From Heliobacterium mobile (GTDB lineage Bacteria; Bacillota; Desulfitobacteriia; Heliobacteriales; Heliobacteriaceae), in assembly GCF_009720735.1 (NCBI RefSeq), contig NZ_WNKU01000007.1, forward strand, positions 95,049 to 159,048: a stretch of DNA of 64,000 nt, written 5' to 3'. The first letter of the stretch is position 1. Each line of letters opens with the position of its first letter. Positions 1-8,957 of the stretch are shown in pieces. A program made the position numbers and the translations under genes. The notes under the pieces are model-generated. The model had not been told where the DNA came from. It made no database searches and was given only the letters and a program-made list of their open reading frames with translations.

Positions 1-286
1 ACATATGTTCTGTCTTTACAAACAAATTCAAGCTGGCTTCCTGTATAATTCACCTTTCGTGGATCATAATGGATAAGAGGTAAGCGAAAATAACTCGAAC
101 AAGTTGTCTTTGGCGATTAAATTCGTTTGAACTTTTCCCACGAAGGCAGTGGAACTTGTAGATAGGTTCCATCTGGCAGTCAGTCCAGTGAGTCGGACGA
201 CAGGAGGGAGGCAGGATTTTTGACCGGATTGGGCGAAAGATCCAAAAGGTGCTTTATTATACCTTTCGACGGAAAGGAGAACAGGA

Positions 287-997
287 ATGCTCAAGGTAAC
301 CTTTTTTAGTCACTCCGTCTTCCTGCTTGATGATGGCCGGTACAAAGTACTGATCGATCCCTTCTTTACGGGAAATCCTCTTTCACCTGTCAAGGCGGAT
401 CAGGTCTCCGCCGATTATATTCTCGTCACCCATGCTCACGGAGACCACTTTGGCGATGCGCTCACGATTGCCAAGCGGTGCGGCGCTACCATCATCGCCC
501 CTAACGAATTGGCCGTCTATTGCCAGAGCAAAGGCGCCAAGGCCCATGGAATGCACATCGGCGGCAAACGAGATTTCCCCTTCGGTCGAGTTCGCCTGAC
601 CGTGGCTTTGCACGGTTCCGGTACGGTTGAAGATGGTCGTCCCATCGAATTGGGGAATCCCTGCGGCTTTTTAGTCCATATGGGCGGAAAGACCCTTTAC
701 CATGCGGGCGATACCGGTCTGACTCGTGACATGGAACTGATCAGCATGTGTTTTCTGAAGGGCGCCCGATTAGATCTGGCCTTGTTGCCGATCGGTGATA
801 ACTTTGTCATGGGACCTGATGACGCCTTGTTCGCCACAAAACTGCTGCACCCAAAGCAAGTCGTTCCGATGCATTATAATACCTTCGCGGTGATCACCCA
901 GGATCCCCAGAGCTTTAAAAAGGCGGTCTCCGAAAACACCGATTGTCTCTGTCAAATCCTCGAACCGGGCGAGTCCTTGACGTTAGACGATTTTTAG
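287..997 (+). CDS. UPF0173-type metal-dependent hydrolase (MBL fold)
   Basis: A 236-residue metallo-beta-lactamase-fold protein of the UPF0173 group. The zinc-binding HAHGDH signature lies near residue 50, a second metal-ligand region is HAGDTG near residue 138, and MHYNTF near residue 197 supplies the C-terminal histidine. The family usually has about 225-240 residues, so the protein looks complete. The ATG follows GGAAAGGAG by 7 bases. It stands alone: the upstream 286 bases hold no convincing gene and a strong hairpin terminator follows. The substrate is unknown; family members are predicted cytosolic hydrolases. Family call sure, function not. Confidence 0.85.
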   Translation: MLKVTFFSHSVFLLDDGRYKVLIDPFFTGNPLSPVKADQVSADYILVTHAHGDHFGDALTIAKRCGATIIAPNELAVYCQSKGAKAHGMHIGGKRDFPFGRVRLTVALHGSGTVEDGRPIELGNPCGFLVHMGGKTLYHAGDTGLTRDMELISMCFLKGARLDLALLPIGDNFVMGPDDALFATKLLHPKQVVPMHYNTFAVITQDPQSFKKAVSENTDCLCQILEPGESLTLDDF

Positions 998-1095
998 ACG
1001 TCGAAAGATTTATATCCAACTGTTGCTCACGGCGACCTCCCGCCCAAATCGCTCACTCCGTCATTACATCCCAGATTATTCCTCCAAGTGCATGC

Positions 1096-1147
1096 AAAAA
1101 AGAGGCGCTTCAAAAACCCCTGTGGGTTTTGAAAGCGCCTCTTTTTT
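1096..1147 (+). terminator. Rho-independent terminator of the UPF0173 gene
   Basis: A nearly perfect stem of about 24 bp, GAGGCGCTT...AAGCGCCTC flanked by A- and T-runs, closes on a 4-base loop and ends in a T6 run. The A-run on the left arm means it could also work on the minus strand. Confidence 0.9.
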
Positions 1148-1151
1148 GTGT

Positions 1152-1188
1152 AAAAAGGGTAAGCCCTTATCGGAGGTAGGGCTTACCC
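1152..1188 (-). terminator. Terminator of the padR gene (minus strand)
   Basis: GGGTAAGCCCT (1157-1167) pairs perfectly with AGGGCTTACCC (1178-1188). Read on the minus strand the stem is followed by TTTTTA, placing it just downstream of the PadR gene that ends at 1229. Confidence 0.8.
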
Positions 1189-1228
1189 CTGTTTATGCAA
1201 TGGTGATTATGTCATGAAAGATGGTTGT

Positions 1229-1651
1229 TCAACCGATGTCGAACATGTTTTCCCTCTCCGAGGGCAAATTAAAATGTGAACGATAACGGGAGAGGAAATC
1301 CTCTAAAGCGCCTCGATGCCGCTCCATTTCAGCGACCCACTTATGTAAAGACTCAACACCCTTGCTCGTCAGTTCATAGCAGCGTTTGGCCGGACCGCTT
1401 TCACCGGTCTGCCAGTTCGATTGCACAAGATGTTCATCTTCCATCTTACGTAAGGTTCGATAAATAAGGGCGGCGTCTGTCGGTCCGTCAAGCAAACGTA
1501 GGTCGCTGATTCGCTCCATCAATTCATACCCGTACGAAGGTTTTTCCGAGAGCAACAAGAGCAGGGCCGGCTGGACGAATCGGTTGATCCGGCCAAAGGT
1601 GTACAGGAGAGAATTGTCATCGGGTTGACGAGAATCAGCTAGGCGGGACAT
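1229..1651 (-). CDS. PadR-family transcriptional regulator
   Basis: A 140-residue winged-helix regulator. The PadR-type HTH runs from about residue 18 to 95 (LLLLLSEKPSYGYELMERI, then IYRTLRKMEDEHLV and the GPAKRCYELT wing), followed by a C-terminal helical dimerisation segment. The ATG at 1651 lies 9 bases after AAAGGAG; a TTG six bases upstream is too close to that site to be the start. Divergent from rex, so it may act on its own promoter or on the shared 1652-1907 region. The ligand is unknown. A second, distinct PadR protein is encoded at 41557. Confidence 0.88.
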   Translation of the reverse strand: MSRLADSRQPDDNSLLYTFGRINRFVQPALLLLLSEKPSYGYELMERISDLRLLDGPTDAALIYRTLRKMEDEHLVQSNWQTGESGPAKRCYELTSKGVESLHKWVAEMERHRGALEDFLSRYRSHFNLPSERENMFDIG

Positions 1652-1775
1652 AACCAAGGTCTCCTTTCGAACAGATCAGAACTCATATCTATATTATGAT
1701 CAAGGAGCCTCAAATGTCAAAAGAGAGAGTCGAAAAAAATGTGTCAAAGTTTATGCAAAAGTTGCAAAAAAGGTA

Positions 1776-1804
1776 TTGCAAGTGGAAACTATCGCATGTA
1801 TAGT
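1776..1804 (+). promoter_or_regulatory. Putative sigma-A promoter of rex
   Basis: TTGCAA (1776-1781), a 17-base spacer and TATAGT (1799-1804), about 100 bases before the rex start. The upstream sequence contains repeated GCAAAA/TTGCAA words, but no recognisable Rex operator (TTGTGA-N6-TCACAA type) is visible. Confidence 0.55.
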
Positions 1805-1907
1805 TAAATTACAGATAGACAAACATTCATAGGATATCGGACAAAAGATATCCCTGGTTGCCCAACGCACATAATTGACATCAAAGAGTACAAAAGGGGA
1901 TGAGGAC

Positions 1908-2585
1908 GTGAAGTTTTTCAAGGTGCCTGAGCCGACAATCATGCGTTTGTCCCTCTATTCGCGAATCCTTGAACAGATGGAAGATCGTGGGGTCCCGATC
2001 ATTTCTTCGGTCGAACTGGGTGACGCCGTAGGAATCAATTCGGGAGTCGTCCGTAAGGATTTGTCCATGTTCGGTGAGTTTGGCGTTCGCGGCGTTGGAT
2101 ATAACGTACGGGAACTGCGGGACAACATTCGCAAACTTTTGGGGCAAGACCGCAACTGGCCCGTAATCATCGTCGGCGCCGGCCACTTGGGCTCTTCTTT
2201 AGCCGCTTATCCGGGTTTCCAACAGCGAGGATTCGATGTCGTCGCTATGGTAGATACGGATCCGGAGAAAATAGGCACCCAAGTGATTGAAAGACCTGTT
2301 GTTTCGTGGGAAGAAGCAGAGATTTTGATCAAGGAACATGGCGTACGGATGGCTATCCTCGCCGTACCGGTTGATGCCGTGCAAAGCGTGGCTCAGCAAT
2401 TGACCGACCTTGGTGTAGAAGCGATTCTGAATTTCTCACCGATCATCTTAAAAGGACCATCCCATGTACAGGTCCAAAATGTCGATTTGACTGTATACTT
2501 CGACTTAATGCGCTTTACGCAAAACCTCAATACGAATGGCTTACGACCTCAGGCAACTACCGTTCGCGGCATTGCCTTTCGCTGA
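1908..2585 (+). CDS. rex: Redox-sensing transcriptional repressor Rex
   Basis: A 225-residue Rex repressor, which senses the NADH/NAD+ ratio and controls fermentation and redox genes. The N-terminal winged helix (residues about 1-80) holds the typical SGVVRKDLSMFGEFGVRGVGY recognition region. The Rossmann domain has GAGHLGSSLA for dinucleotide binding, and the C-terminal swap helix carries the conserved YFDLMRF region. The GTG start follows GGGGATGAGG; upstream in-frame starts lack a ribosome site. The next operon makes an NADH-linked formate dehydrogenase, a plausible target, though no operator was found there. Confidence 0.95.
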   Translation: MKFFKVPEPTIMRLSLYSRILEQMEDRGVPIISSVELGDAVGINSGVVRKDLSMFGEFGVRGVGYNVRELRDNIRKLLGQDRNWPVIIVGAGHLGSSLAAYPGFQQRGFDVVAMVDTDPEKIGTQVIERPVVSWEEAEILIKEHGVRMAILAVPVDAVQSVAQQLTDLGVEAILNFSPIILKGPSHVQVQNVDLTVYFDLMRFTQNLNTNGLRPQATTVRGIAFR

Positions 2586-2617
2586 TATCCGCCTCCGTTA
2601 CTTGTTCATATGTTTTG

Positions 2618-2652
2618 AAAGGCCGGCTTCATGCCGAGCCTTTGTTTTTTTT
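2618..2652 (+). terminator. Terminator of rex
   Basis: AAAGGCCGGC (2618-2627) pairs with GCCGAGCCTTT (2633-2643) with one bulge, followed by a T-run to 2652. Confidence 0.85.
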
Positions 2653-2658
2653 GTGGAA

Positions 2659-2688
2659 TTGACTAACTTTTCAGATGAGTTGTAATAT
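2659..2688 (+). promoter_or_regulatory. Promoter of the formate dehydrogenase operon
   Basis: TTGACT (2659-2664), an 18-base spacer and TAATAT (2683-2688) preceded by TG. It lies 75 bases before the cyclo-ligase start and after the rex terminator, so it probably drives the whole operon. Confidence 0.6.
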
Positions 2689-2763
2689 TGTTTCGACAGG
2701 GGAAAACCGACATTTATCACGAATCTATATTTAGAGACCCTTTGAAACAAAGGATGTTGGATT

Positions 2764-3372
2764 TTGAACCAAGCTGAAAAACAAGCATGGAAACAAAAAA
2801 TACGACAAAGCGTACTCGCTCTTCGCAGCAGACAGACCCATCAGGAAGTCGCCGAAAAGAGTTCTACCATCGTCAAGAACCTGTTGTCTCATACCGCTTA
2901 CAATCGAGCTAAGATGATCATGACTTATGTCGACTTTCGGCAGGAAGTAGAGACAAAAAGCTTGATTCAACAAGCCCTGCTAAACGCCAAAGGGATCGCC
3001 GTCCCAGTGACGCAAAAAGAGGAACGACGGCTGATTCCTGCGGCGATCTTCAATTATCCCGACGACCTGCAGCCTGGCACTTGGGGCATTTTGGAACCCC
3101 GCCAAGTACAAGCTGTGCCCGCTCAAGAGATTGACCTGATCGTGATCCCTGGTGTTGCTTTCGACCTGAGGGGGAACCGGTTGGGATACGGCGCCGGCTT
3201 TTACGATCGATTTTTGCCGTCCTTGCCGCCGGATACACCGAAGATCGCCTTCGCCTTTGAGTTGCAGCTCATGGACGAGCTCATCTCTGATGAACACGAT
3301 ATCCCCATGGACTTGATCATTACAGAATCTCGGATTATCAACTGCAGGGAGGGACAAAGCCTTCATGTGTAA
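2764..3372 (+). CDS. 5-formyltetrahydrofolate cyclo-ligase
   Basis: A 202-residue ATP-dependent enzyme that converts 5-formyl-THF to 5,10-methenyl-THF in one-carbon metabolism. Visible family motifs are an N-terminal basic patch (KQKIRQSVLALRSRQ), DLIVIPGVAFDLRGNRLGYG and GAGFYDRFL for nucleotide and substrate binding. Length is normal. The start is TTG behind AAAGGATG. Its end overlaps the next gene by 8 bases, so it is translationally coupled to the formate dehydrogenase subunits. That grouping fits formate/one-carbon metabolism. Confidence 0.93.
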   Translation: MNQAEKQAWKQKIRQSVLALRSRQTHQEVAEKSSTIVKNLLSHTAYNRAKMIMTYVDFRQEVETKSLIQQALLNAKGIAVPVTQKEERRLIPAAIFNYPDDLQPGTWGILEPRQVQAVPAQEIDLIVIPGVAFDLRGNRLGYGAGFYDRFLPSLPPDTPKIAFAFELQLMDELISDEHDIPMDLIITESRIINCREGQSLHV

Positions 3373-3856
3373 CTGCTCTTGCACCGGCGAACCGGCTCTA
3401 TCTGAAAAAGACAGGCGACTGGTTGAGTTGCTGAACAAATACCGCACCGTACCGGGGGTGCTCATTCCCGTCTTGCAGGAAGCCCAGGAGATATACGGTT
3501 ATTTGCCGGCAGAAGTGCTGCAAAAGGTCGCCCGAGAACTGCAGATTCCCTTGGCGAAAGTCTACGGCGTCGTTACCTTCTACTCCCAGTTCCACCTAAA
3601 ACCACGGGGCCGCAACATCATCCGGGTCTGCTTAGGTACGGCTTGCCATGTCCGCGGCGGCGACAAAATCTTTGCAGCCTTGCAAAAGGAACTGGCTGTC
3701 GATGACGGAGAGACGACGACGGATCTGCGTTTCACCTTAGAGTCTGTTGCTTGTATCGGCGCTTGTGGATTGGCGCCGGTGATCATGATCAATCACGATA
3801 CTCATGGACGGTTGACGCCAGAAAAATTGACTGGGATTTTAGCGAAATACGAGTGA
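3365..3856 (+). CDS. NuoE/HydC-like [2Fe-2S] thioredoxin-fold subunit
   Basis: A 163-residue small electron-transfer subunit of an NADH-dependent complex. The C-terminal thioredoxin-like domain carries the four cluster cysteines in CLGTAC and CIGACG (about residues 91-96 and 133-138). The N-terminal helical domain includes YGYLPAEVLQKVA and VVTFYSQFHLKPRG, typical of NuoE/HydC. The ATG overlaps the cyclo-ligase end. It should sit on the flavoprotein encoded next and feed electrons between NADH and formate dehydrogenase. The extra N-terminal CNCSC cluster within the first six residues is unusual. Confidence 0.92.
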   Translation: MCNCSCTGEPALSEKDRRLVELLNKYRTVPGVLIPVLQEAQEIYGYLPAEVLQKVARELQIPLAKVYGVVTFYSQFHLKPRGRNIIRVCLGTACHVRGGDKIFAALQKELAVDDGETTTDLRFTLESVACIGACGLAPVIMINHDTHGRLTPEKLTGILAKYE

Positions 3857-3870
3857 GGAGGTACCCTACG

Positions 3871-5817
3871 GTGCAAAACCTGATGGAAGCCTGCTGCCGT
3901 CAATGTACCCATAGCCCACAGACTCCTTGCAGTGATTACATCTCCTGTAGGCTTGAGGGTCCCCTCTGTCATGATAGCGCACTTTGTAAGGAATCGAGAA
4001 AAGACTGGATTCGAGCTATCCAACAGCCAGCGGAGGGAAAAAAACGCCTGCTCATCTGTGCAGGGACCGGGTGCATCGCATCGGGAAGCCGCCCTCTCAA
4101 AGAGCACTTGGAAACGGAGCTGACGGCCCGGGGACTGCGACAAGATGTAGATATCATCTTGACCGGCTGTCATGGCTTCTGTGAACAAGGGCCGATCCTG
4201 ATCGTCGAGCCCGGTAAAACCTTCTACTGCCGTGTGCAGACAGAAGATGTCGATGAAATCGTGGAACAGCACCTTCTCCGGGAGGAGAGGGTTGACCGGT
4301 TGTTATACCGAGAACCGGGAAGCGGTGAGGCCGTGTTCGCTTATCCGGAAATCCGCTTCTATGCCCTGCAAAAACGGATCGTCTTGCAAAACTGCGGACA
4401 CATCAATCCTGAGGACATCGGCGAATACGTGGCCTCGCAAGGGTACCAGGGTTTGCGTATGGCTTTATCGATGGAGCAGGGCGCTGTGATCGAGGAACTG
4501 AAGCGTTCGGGGCTGCGAGGCCGCGGCGGGGCCGGGTTCCTGACCGGTATGAAGTGGGAATTCACCGCGAATGCGCCTGGTGAAAAGAAATATATCGTTT
4601 GCAATGCCGATGAAGGCGACCCCGGTGCCTTCATGGACCGCTCGGTCCTCGAAGGTGACCCTCACGCCGTCATCGAGGGGATGCTCATCGCTGCTCACGC
4701 CATCGGTGCTGATGAGGGATACATCTATGTACGGGCTGAATATCCCCTGGCGATTGAACGCCTGCAAATCGCCATCAGCCAGGCCAAAAAATACGGACTT
4801 CTAGGGACAAACATCTTGGGAACAGGGTTCAATTTTAATCTGCACATCAAAGCCGGTGCCGGCGCTTTCGTCTGCGGCGAAGAGACAGCTTTGCTGACTT
4901 CGATCGAGGGCAACCGCGGGATGCCCCGGGTAAGACCGCCCTTTCCCGCTGTCAAGGGGCTCTGGGACAAGCCGACGAATATCAACAATGTAGAGACTTA
5001 CGCGAACGTACCACACATTTTGCGGCGCGGTGCCGATTGGTATGCCCAAATGGGTACAGGGACGTCGAAAGGTTCAAAAGTCTTTGCCCTGACGGGAAAA
5101 GTGAACAACACGGGCCTGGTGGAAGTACCGATGGGTTTATCCTTGCGGGAGATTATTTTTGATATCGGCGGAGGGATTCGAGATCATAAGCCCTTTAAAG
5201 CGGTGCAAATCGGCGGTCCTTCCGGCGGCTGCTTGCCTGAGTCGATGCTAGACCTGCCTGTCGATTACGATTCCCTCACGGCAGCCGGTGCGATGGTCGG
5301 TTCCGGCGGTCTCGTCGTTATGGATGAAGAGACCTGTATGGTCGATATTGCTCGATTTTTCTTAAGCTTTACCCAGAAGGAATCCTGCGGCAAGTGTACC
5401 CCCTGCCGGGAGGGGACGAAACGGATGCTGGAGATTCTGACCCGGATGACCCAAGGGGACGGCCGTCGAGGAGACGTAGAAGCGCTCGAAGAATTGGCCC
5501 AAGTCGTGAAGGATTCCTCCCTTTGCGGACTTGGTCAGACCGCTCCCAATCCCGTGTTGACGACACTCCGGTACTTCAGGCACGAATATGAAGCCCATAT
5601 CCAAGAGAAGCGCTGCCCTGCTGGTGCTTGCTCGGCGCTGCTCACCTATCAGATTGAAGCGGACAGATGTATCGGCTGTACCCTCTGTGCCCGGGTCTGC
5701 CCGGTCAACTGTATCAGCGGCAAACCGAAAGAAGTTCACCTGATCGACAGCACCCGGTGCATCAAGTGTGGAGCTTGCAAGGATAAGTGTAAGTTCAACG
5801 CTGTGTCACGCCGGTAA
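3871..5817 (+). CDS. NuoF/HydB-like NADH-binding flavoprotein subunit
   Basis: A 648-residue subunit. The N-terminus (residues 5-40) is cysteine-rich (CCRQC, then CSDYISC, then GPLCHD). A thioredoxin-like [2Fe-2S] domain follows (CAGTGCIASGS, TGCHGFCEQGP), then the FMN/NADH domain with RGRGGAGFLTGMKW and NADEGDPGAFMDRS. An N3-type [4Fe-4S] site (ESCGKCTPCREGT) and a C-terminal 2x[4Fe-4S] ferredoxin domain (CIGCTLCARVCP and CIKCGACKDKCK) complete it. This is the HydB/HylB layout, not plain respiratory NuoF. The GTG start lies 7 bases after GAGGAGGT. It probably oxidises or reduces NAD(H) and passes electrons to FdhA; bifurcation with ferredoxin is possible by analogy with clostridial complexes but cannot be shown here. 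Confidence 0.93.
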   Translation: MQNLMEACCRQCTHSPQTPCSDYISCRLEGPLCHDSALCKESRKDWIRAIQQPAEGKKRLLICAGTGCIASGSRPLKEHLETELTARGLRQDVDIILTGCHGFCEQGPILIVEPGKTFYCRVQTEDVDEIVEQHLLREERVDRLLYREPGSGEAVFAYPEIRFYALQKRIVLQNCGHINPEDIGEYVASQGYQGLRMALSMEQGAVIEELKRSGLRGRGGAGFLTGMKWEFTANAPGEKKYIVCNADEGDPGAFMDRSVLEGDPHAVIEGMLIAAHAIGADEGYIYVRAEYPLAIERLQIAISQAKKYGLLGTNILGTGFNFNLHIKAGAGAFVCGEETALLTSIEGNRGMPRVRPPFPAVKGLWDKPTNINNVETYANVPHILRRGADWYAQMGTGTSKGSKVFALTGKVNNTGLVEVPMGLSLREIIFDIGGGIRDHKPFKAVQIGGPSGGCLPESMLDLPVDYDSLTAAGAMVGSGGLVVMDEETCMVDIARFFLSFTQKESCGKCTPCREGTKRMLEILTRMTQGDGRRGDVEALEELAQVVKDSSLCGLGQTAPNPVLTTLRYFRHEYEAHIQEKRCPAGACSALLTYQIEADRCIGCTLCARVCPVNCISGKPKEVHLIDSTRCIKCGACKDKCKFNAVSRR

Positions 5818-5828
5818 GGAGTGTGGCA

Positions 5829-8696
5829 ATGATGCAAGATAGGACGAAGAACAAAACGGTGAAGACTGTGATGACAAAGCAGGTAGAGATGGATACGAAG
5901 AAAAAGCAACTGGTGACGCTGACGATCGACGGTCTGGAAGTGACTGTACCGGAAGGCACGACGGTGTTGGAAGCGGCCCAAAAGGTGGGGATTTCGATTC
6001 CTACATTGTGTCACGATCCGGAGTTGTCTAATCCCGGTTCCTGCCGTCTTTGTGTTGTAGAAATTGAACTCAACGGGCGGAAGATGCGGAATCTGCCGCC
6101 GTCCTGTGTGACGACCGTCAGCGGCGGGATGGTGGTGCAGACGCAGACAGAGGCCGTACGAAAAACCCGCAAGACGATTCTCGAACTTCTCTTGGCGAAT
6201 CACCCGAAAGATTGTCTGCGCTGTGAGCGGACCGGCAACTGCCGCTTGCAGTCGTATGCCTACGAATACGGCGCTGACTTTCCCCTGTCCGGTTCGGCCC
6301 TCGATGGAGTGCGCCAGAACTACGCCTTCGACGACAGCAATCCCTTTATTTTGCGGGATATGAACAAGTGCATCCTCTGCGGCAAGTGTGTTCGCGCCTG
6401 TGGAGAAGTGCAGGGACGGTTCGTTTTGGATTATGCCCACCGGGGTTTTGTGACGAGAGTTGTTCCAGAGATGGATCGGGAACTGAGAGACACGGCTTGT
6501 GTCTACTGCGGTTCCTGTGTCTCCGTCTGTCCCACCGGCGCCATCATCGAAAAGAACAAAGTAGGTAAAGGCCGGGCCTGGGATATCCGGAAGGTTCGCA
6601 CCACCTGCCCCTATTGCGGTACCGGGTGCAATTTCGATCTGGAAATTGCCCGGCGGTCCGACTCTAAGGGGCAAATGCGGGATGAAGTGATCGGTGTCGC
6701 TTCTTCTATTGATGCACCAGTCAACGGGCGGGCCCTCTGTGTCAAAGGACGATTTGGGATGGATTTCATTCATCACCGTGATCGCCTGACCACTCCCATG
6801 ATCAAAAAGGATGGACAGTTTGTGGAGGCCTCTTGGGAGGAAGCCCTGACTTTGGCTGCTGCCCGCTTACAGGGTATCCGTGCTGAATATGGCGGTGATG
6901 CTTTCGGTGTCCTCGCTTCGGCCAAAGCCACCAATGAAGAAAACTATCTCTTAAATCGCTTTGCTCGGGCCGTTCTCGGCACGAACAACATCGACCACTG
7001 CGCCCGCCTCTGCCACAGTTCGACGGTGGCCGGCTTAGCGGCGTCCTTCGGTTCCGGTGCCATGACCAATCCGATCGAAGACATCGCCAAGACCGATTTT
7101 ATGCTCGTCATCGGTTCCAATACGACCGAGTCCCATCCGGTCTTAGCCCTTTCCATGTTACGGGCGATCCGGCAAGGAACTCCTTGTGTAGTCATTGACC
7201 CCCGGAAGACAGAGCTGGCGGCATTGGCCTATAAGCACTTGCCCCTAAAACCGGGCAGCGACTTAGCCCTTCTGAACGCGATGGCCCATGTAATCATCAC
7301 CGAGAGGCTCTACAAAGAGGACTTCATCAAGACTCATACGGAAGGCTTTGAAACCCTGTGCGAAGCCGTCGCAGAAACGACGCCCGAATGGGCTGAAAGC
7401 ATCTGTGGTATTGAGGCCGATTTGATTCGAGATACGGCCCGCCGGTATGCCGGGGCGAAAAGAGGCTCCATCTACTACACCATGGGGGTAACCCAAAAAC
7501 ACACCGGTACCCACAACGTTATGGCTATAGCTAATTTGGCCTTGCTGACCGGTCACATCGGAAGAGAAGGGACTGGCGTCAACCCCTTGCGAGGGCAAAA
7601 CAACGTCCAAGGTGCCTGTGATATGGGGGCGCTGCCCAATGTGTTCCCTGGTTATCAGCCGGTCACCGACGCCAGCGTACGGGAAAAATTTGCCCGAACC
7701 TGGGCTGTGAAGGTAGATGCCTTATCCGAACGTCCCGGCCTTACCGTCGGCGAAATGCTGCAAGGCGCTCACGAGGGCCGGCTTAAATCGATGCTGATCA
7801 TGGGGGAGAACCCGGTCATCTCGGACCCCGACAGCCAACACGTCATCGACGCGTTGGAACAGCTTGACTTCCTTATCGTCATAGACATCTATTTAACCGA
7901 CACTGCCCGCTATGCCGATGTGATTTTCCCGGCTTGCTCTTTTGCCGAGAAGGAAGGCACCTTCACAAACACAGAACGGCGGGTGCAACGGGTTCGCCGA
8001 GGGATTCAACCGGTCGGCGATTCCCGGCCCGACTGGCAGATCATCGGTGACCTTGCAGCCGCGATGGGGCAAGATTTTCCCTATACGGACCCGGCATCCA
8101 TCATGGATGAAATCGCGATGACGACACCTTCCTACGGCGGTTACAGTCATAAGCGGCTTGATAGGGAAGGCCCTCTCTGCTGGCCTTGCCCGGCGGAGGA
8201 GCATCCCGGTACACCGCGACTGCACACGAACGGCTTTGTACGGGGAAAAGGCAAGTTTCACGCTGTTCCCTATCTACCCCCGGCGGAGCAGCCTGATGAC
8301 GAGTACCCACTCATCCTCTCGACAGGTCGGCGCCTCTTCCACTACCATACGGGTACCATGTCTCGCCGTTCCGGCTTAGAAGAAGTCTATCCGGAAGAAC
8401 ACCTGGAGATTCACCCTGACGACGCCGGCGCCCTCGGCTTGAAGGACCATGACTGGATACGATTATCGACTCGGCGGGGAGCTATCGAGATACCCGTTCG
8501 GACGACCGACCGCATCGTCGCCGGCATGGTCTTCGCGTCTTTCCACTTTGTCGAGGCGATGATCAACAAGTTGACCAATGCTGTGACCGACCCCATCGCC
8601 AAAATCCCGGAACTCAAGGTATGCGCCTGCCGGATAGAGAAGATCGATGGCCCGGAAGGGTACGTTCCTCCTGCTCATAAACGTGTACTTTGGTGA
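5829..8696 (+). CDS. NAD-linked formate dehydrogenase catalytic subunit, Cys type
   Basis: A 955-residue molybdopterin oxidoreductase. The N-terminus holds a NuoG-like [2Fe-2S] domain (CHDPELSNPGSCRLCVVE), a His-Cys [4Fe-4S] site (HPKDCLRCERTGNC) and two ferredoxin motifs (CILCGKCVRAC and CVYCGSCVSVCP). Next come the CPYCGTGC [4Fe-4S] site and the bis-MGD domains. The active-site ligand in DHCARLCHSS is cysteine (residue 395, codon TGC at 7011), where many formate dehydrogenases have selenocysteine, so no SECIS is needed. ATG 5829 is 7 bases after AAGGAG; GTG 5823 is an alternative. It is the last gene of the operon. FdhD and moco-assembly genes are not nearby. Confidence 0.92.
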   Translation: MMQDRTKNKTVKTVMTKQVEMDTKKKQLVTLTIDGLEVTVPEGTTVLEAAQKVGISIPTLCHDPELSNPGSCRLCVVEIELNGRKMRNLPPSCVTTVSGGMVVQTQTEAVRKTRKTILELLLANHPKDCLRCERTGNCRLQSYAYEYGADFPLSGSALDGVRQNYAFDDSNPFILRDMNKCILCGKCVRACGEVQGRFVLDYAHRGFVTRVVPEMDRELRDTACVYCGSCVSVCPTGAIIEKNKVGKGRAWDIRKVRTTCPYCGTGCNFDLEIARRSDSKGQMRDEVIGVASSIDAPVNGRALCVKGRFGMDFIHHRDRLTTPMIKKDGQFVEASWEEALTLAAARLQGIRAEYGGDAFGVLASAKATNEENYLLNRFARAVLGTNNIDHCARLCHSSTVAGLAASFGSGAMTNPIEDIAKTDFMLVIGSNTTESHPVLALSMLRAIRQGTPCVVIDPRKTELAALAYKHLPLKPGSDLALLNAMAHVIITERLYKEDFIKTHTEGFETLCEAVAETTPEWAESICGIEADLIRDTARRYAGAKRGSIYYTMGVTQKHTGTHNVMAIANLALLTGHIGREGTGVNPLRGQNNVQGACDMGALPNVFPGYQPVTDASVREKFARTWAVKVDALSERPGLTVGEMLQGAHEGRLKSMLIMGENPVISDPDSQHVIDALEQLDFLIVIDIYLTDTARYADVIFPACSFAEKEGTFTNTERRVQRVRRGIQPVGDSRPDWQIIGDLAAAMGQDFPYTDPASIMDEIAMTTPSYGGYSHKRLDREGPLCWPCPAEEHPGTPRLHTNGFVRGKGKFHAVPYLPPAEQPDDEYPLILSTGRRLFHYHTGTMSRRSGLEEVYPEEHLEIHPDDAGALGLKDHDWIRLSTRRGAIEIPVRTTDRIVAGMVFASFHFVEAMINKLTNAVTDPIAKIPELKVCACRIEKIDGPEGYVPPAHKRVLW

Positions 8697-8722
8697 TGTT
8701 CAAAACATCCAAGTAAACAGCG

Positions 8723-8762
8723 GAGACCTAAGTCTAAAATTGCGACTTAGGTCTCTTTTTTC
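8723..8762 (+). terminator. Terminator of the formate dehydrogenase operon
   Basis: GAGACCTAAGTC (8723-8734) pairs perfectly with GACTTAGGTCTC (8744-8755), followed by a T7 run. Confidence 0.92.
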
Positions 8763-8785
8763 CGTTTTACCTTTCATGGAAAGGG

Positions 8786-8957
8786 TATAATCAGACATAA
8801 GAAGGTAAGAACCAATTTCGCTTGTCCAGGGTTGTTGGACAAGAAATTCCTTTCAGCCGGTGCTTGATAAAGAACAGCAGGTTTTTTTTACTTTTTGCAG
8901 AAGTAATACCAGTTAACGCTTGATTTAGCCATATTGGTTTTGAAGGAGCCATGTTTC
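8786..8957 (+). promoter_or_regulatory. Promoter and inverted-repeat leader of polA
   Basis: A TATAAT box (8786-8791) with a poor -35 is followed by a leader of about 160 bases before the polA GTG. The leader contains CTTGTCCA (8821-8828) and its exact complement TGGACAAG (8836-8843) with a 7-base loop, which looks like an operator or RNA hairpin rather than a terminator. No LexA-type box is evident. Confidence 0.35.

Noticed and set aside
1..286. TATAAT at 44-49 as a promoter for the UPF0173 gene
   Set aside because: No -35 hexamer at a proper distance and over 230 bases from the start; not strong enough to list.
64..294. Minus-strand frame of 76 codons before the first gene
   Set aside because: No ribosome site, unnatural composition and overlap with the leader of the plus-strand gene at 287.
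1750..1785. Rex operator upstream of rex
   Set aside because: Repeated GCAAAA/TTGCAA words do not form the expected TTGTGA-N6-TCACAA palindrome.
7011..7013. Selenocysteine at the formate dehydrogenase active site
   Set aside because: The codon is TGC, an ordinary cysteine; no in-frame TGA is present.
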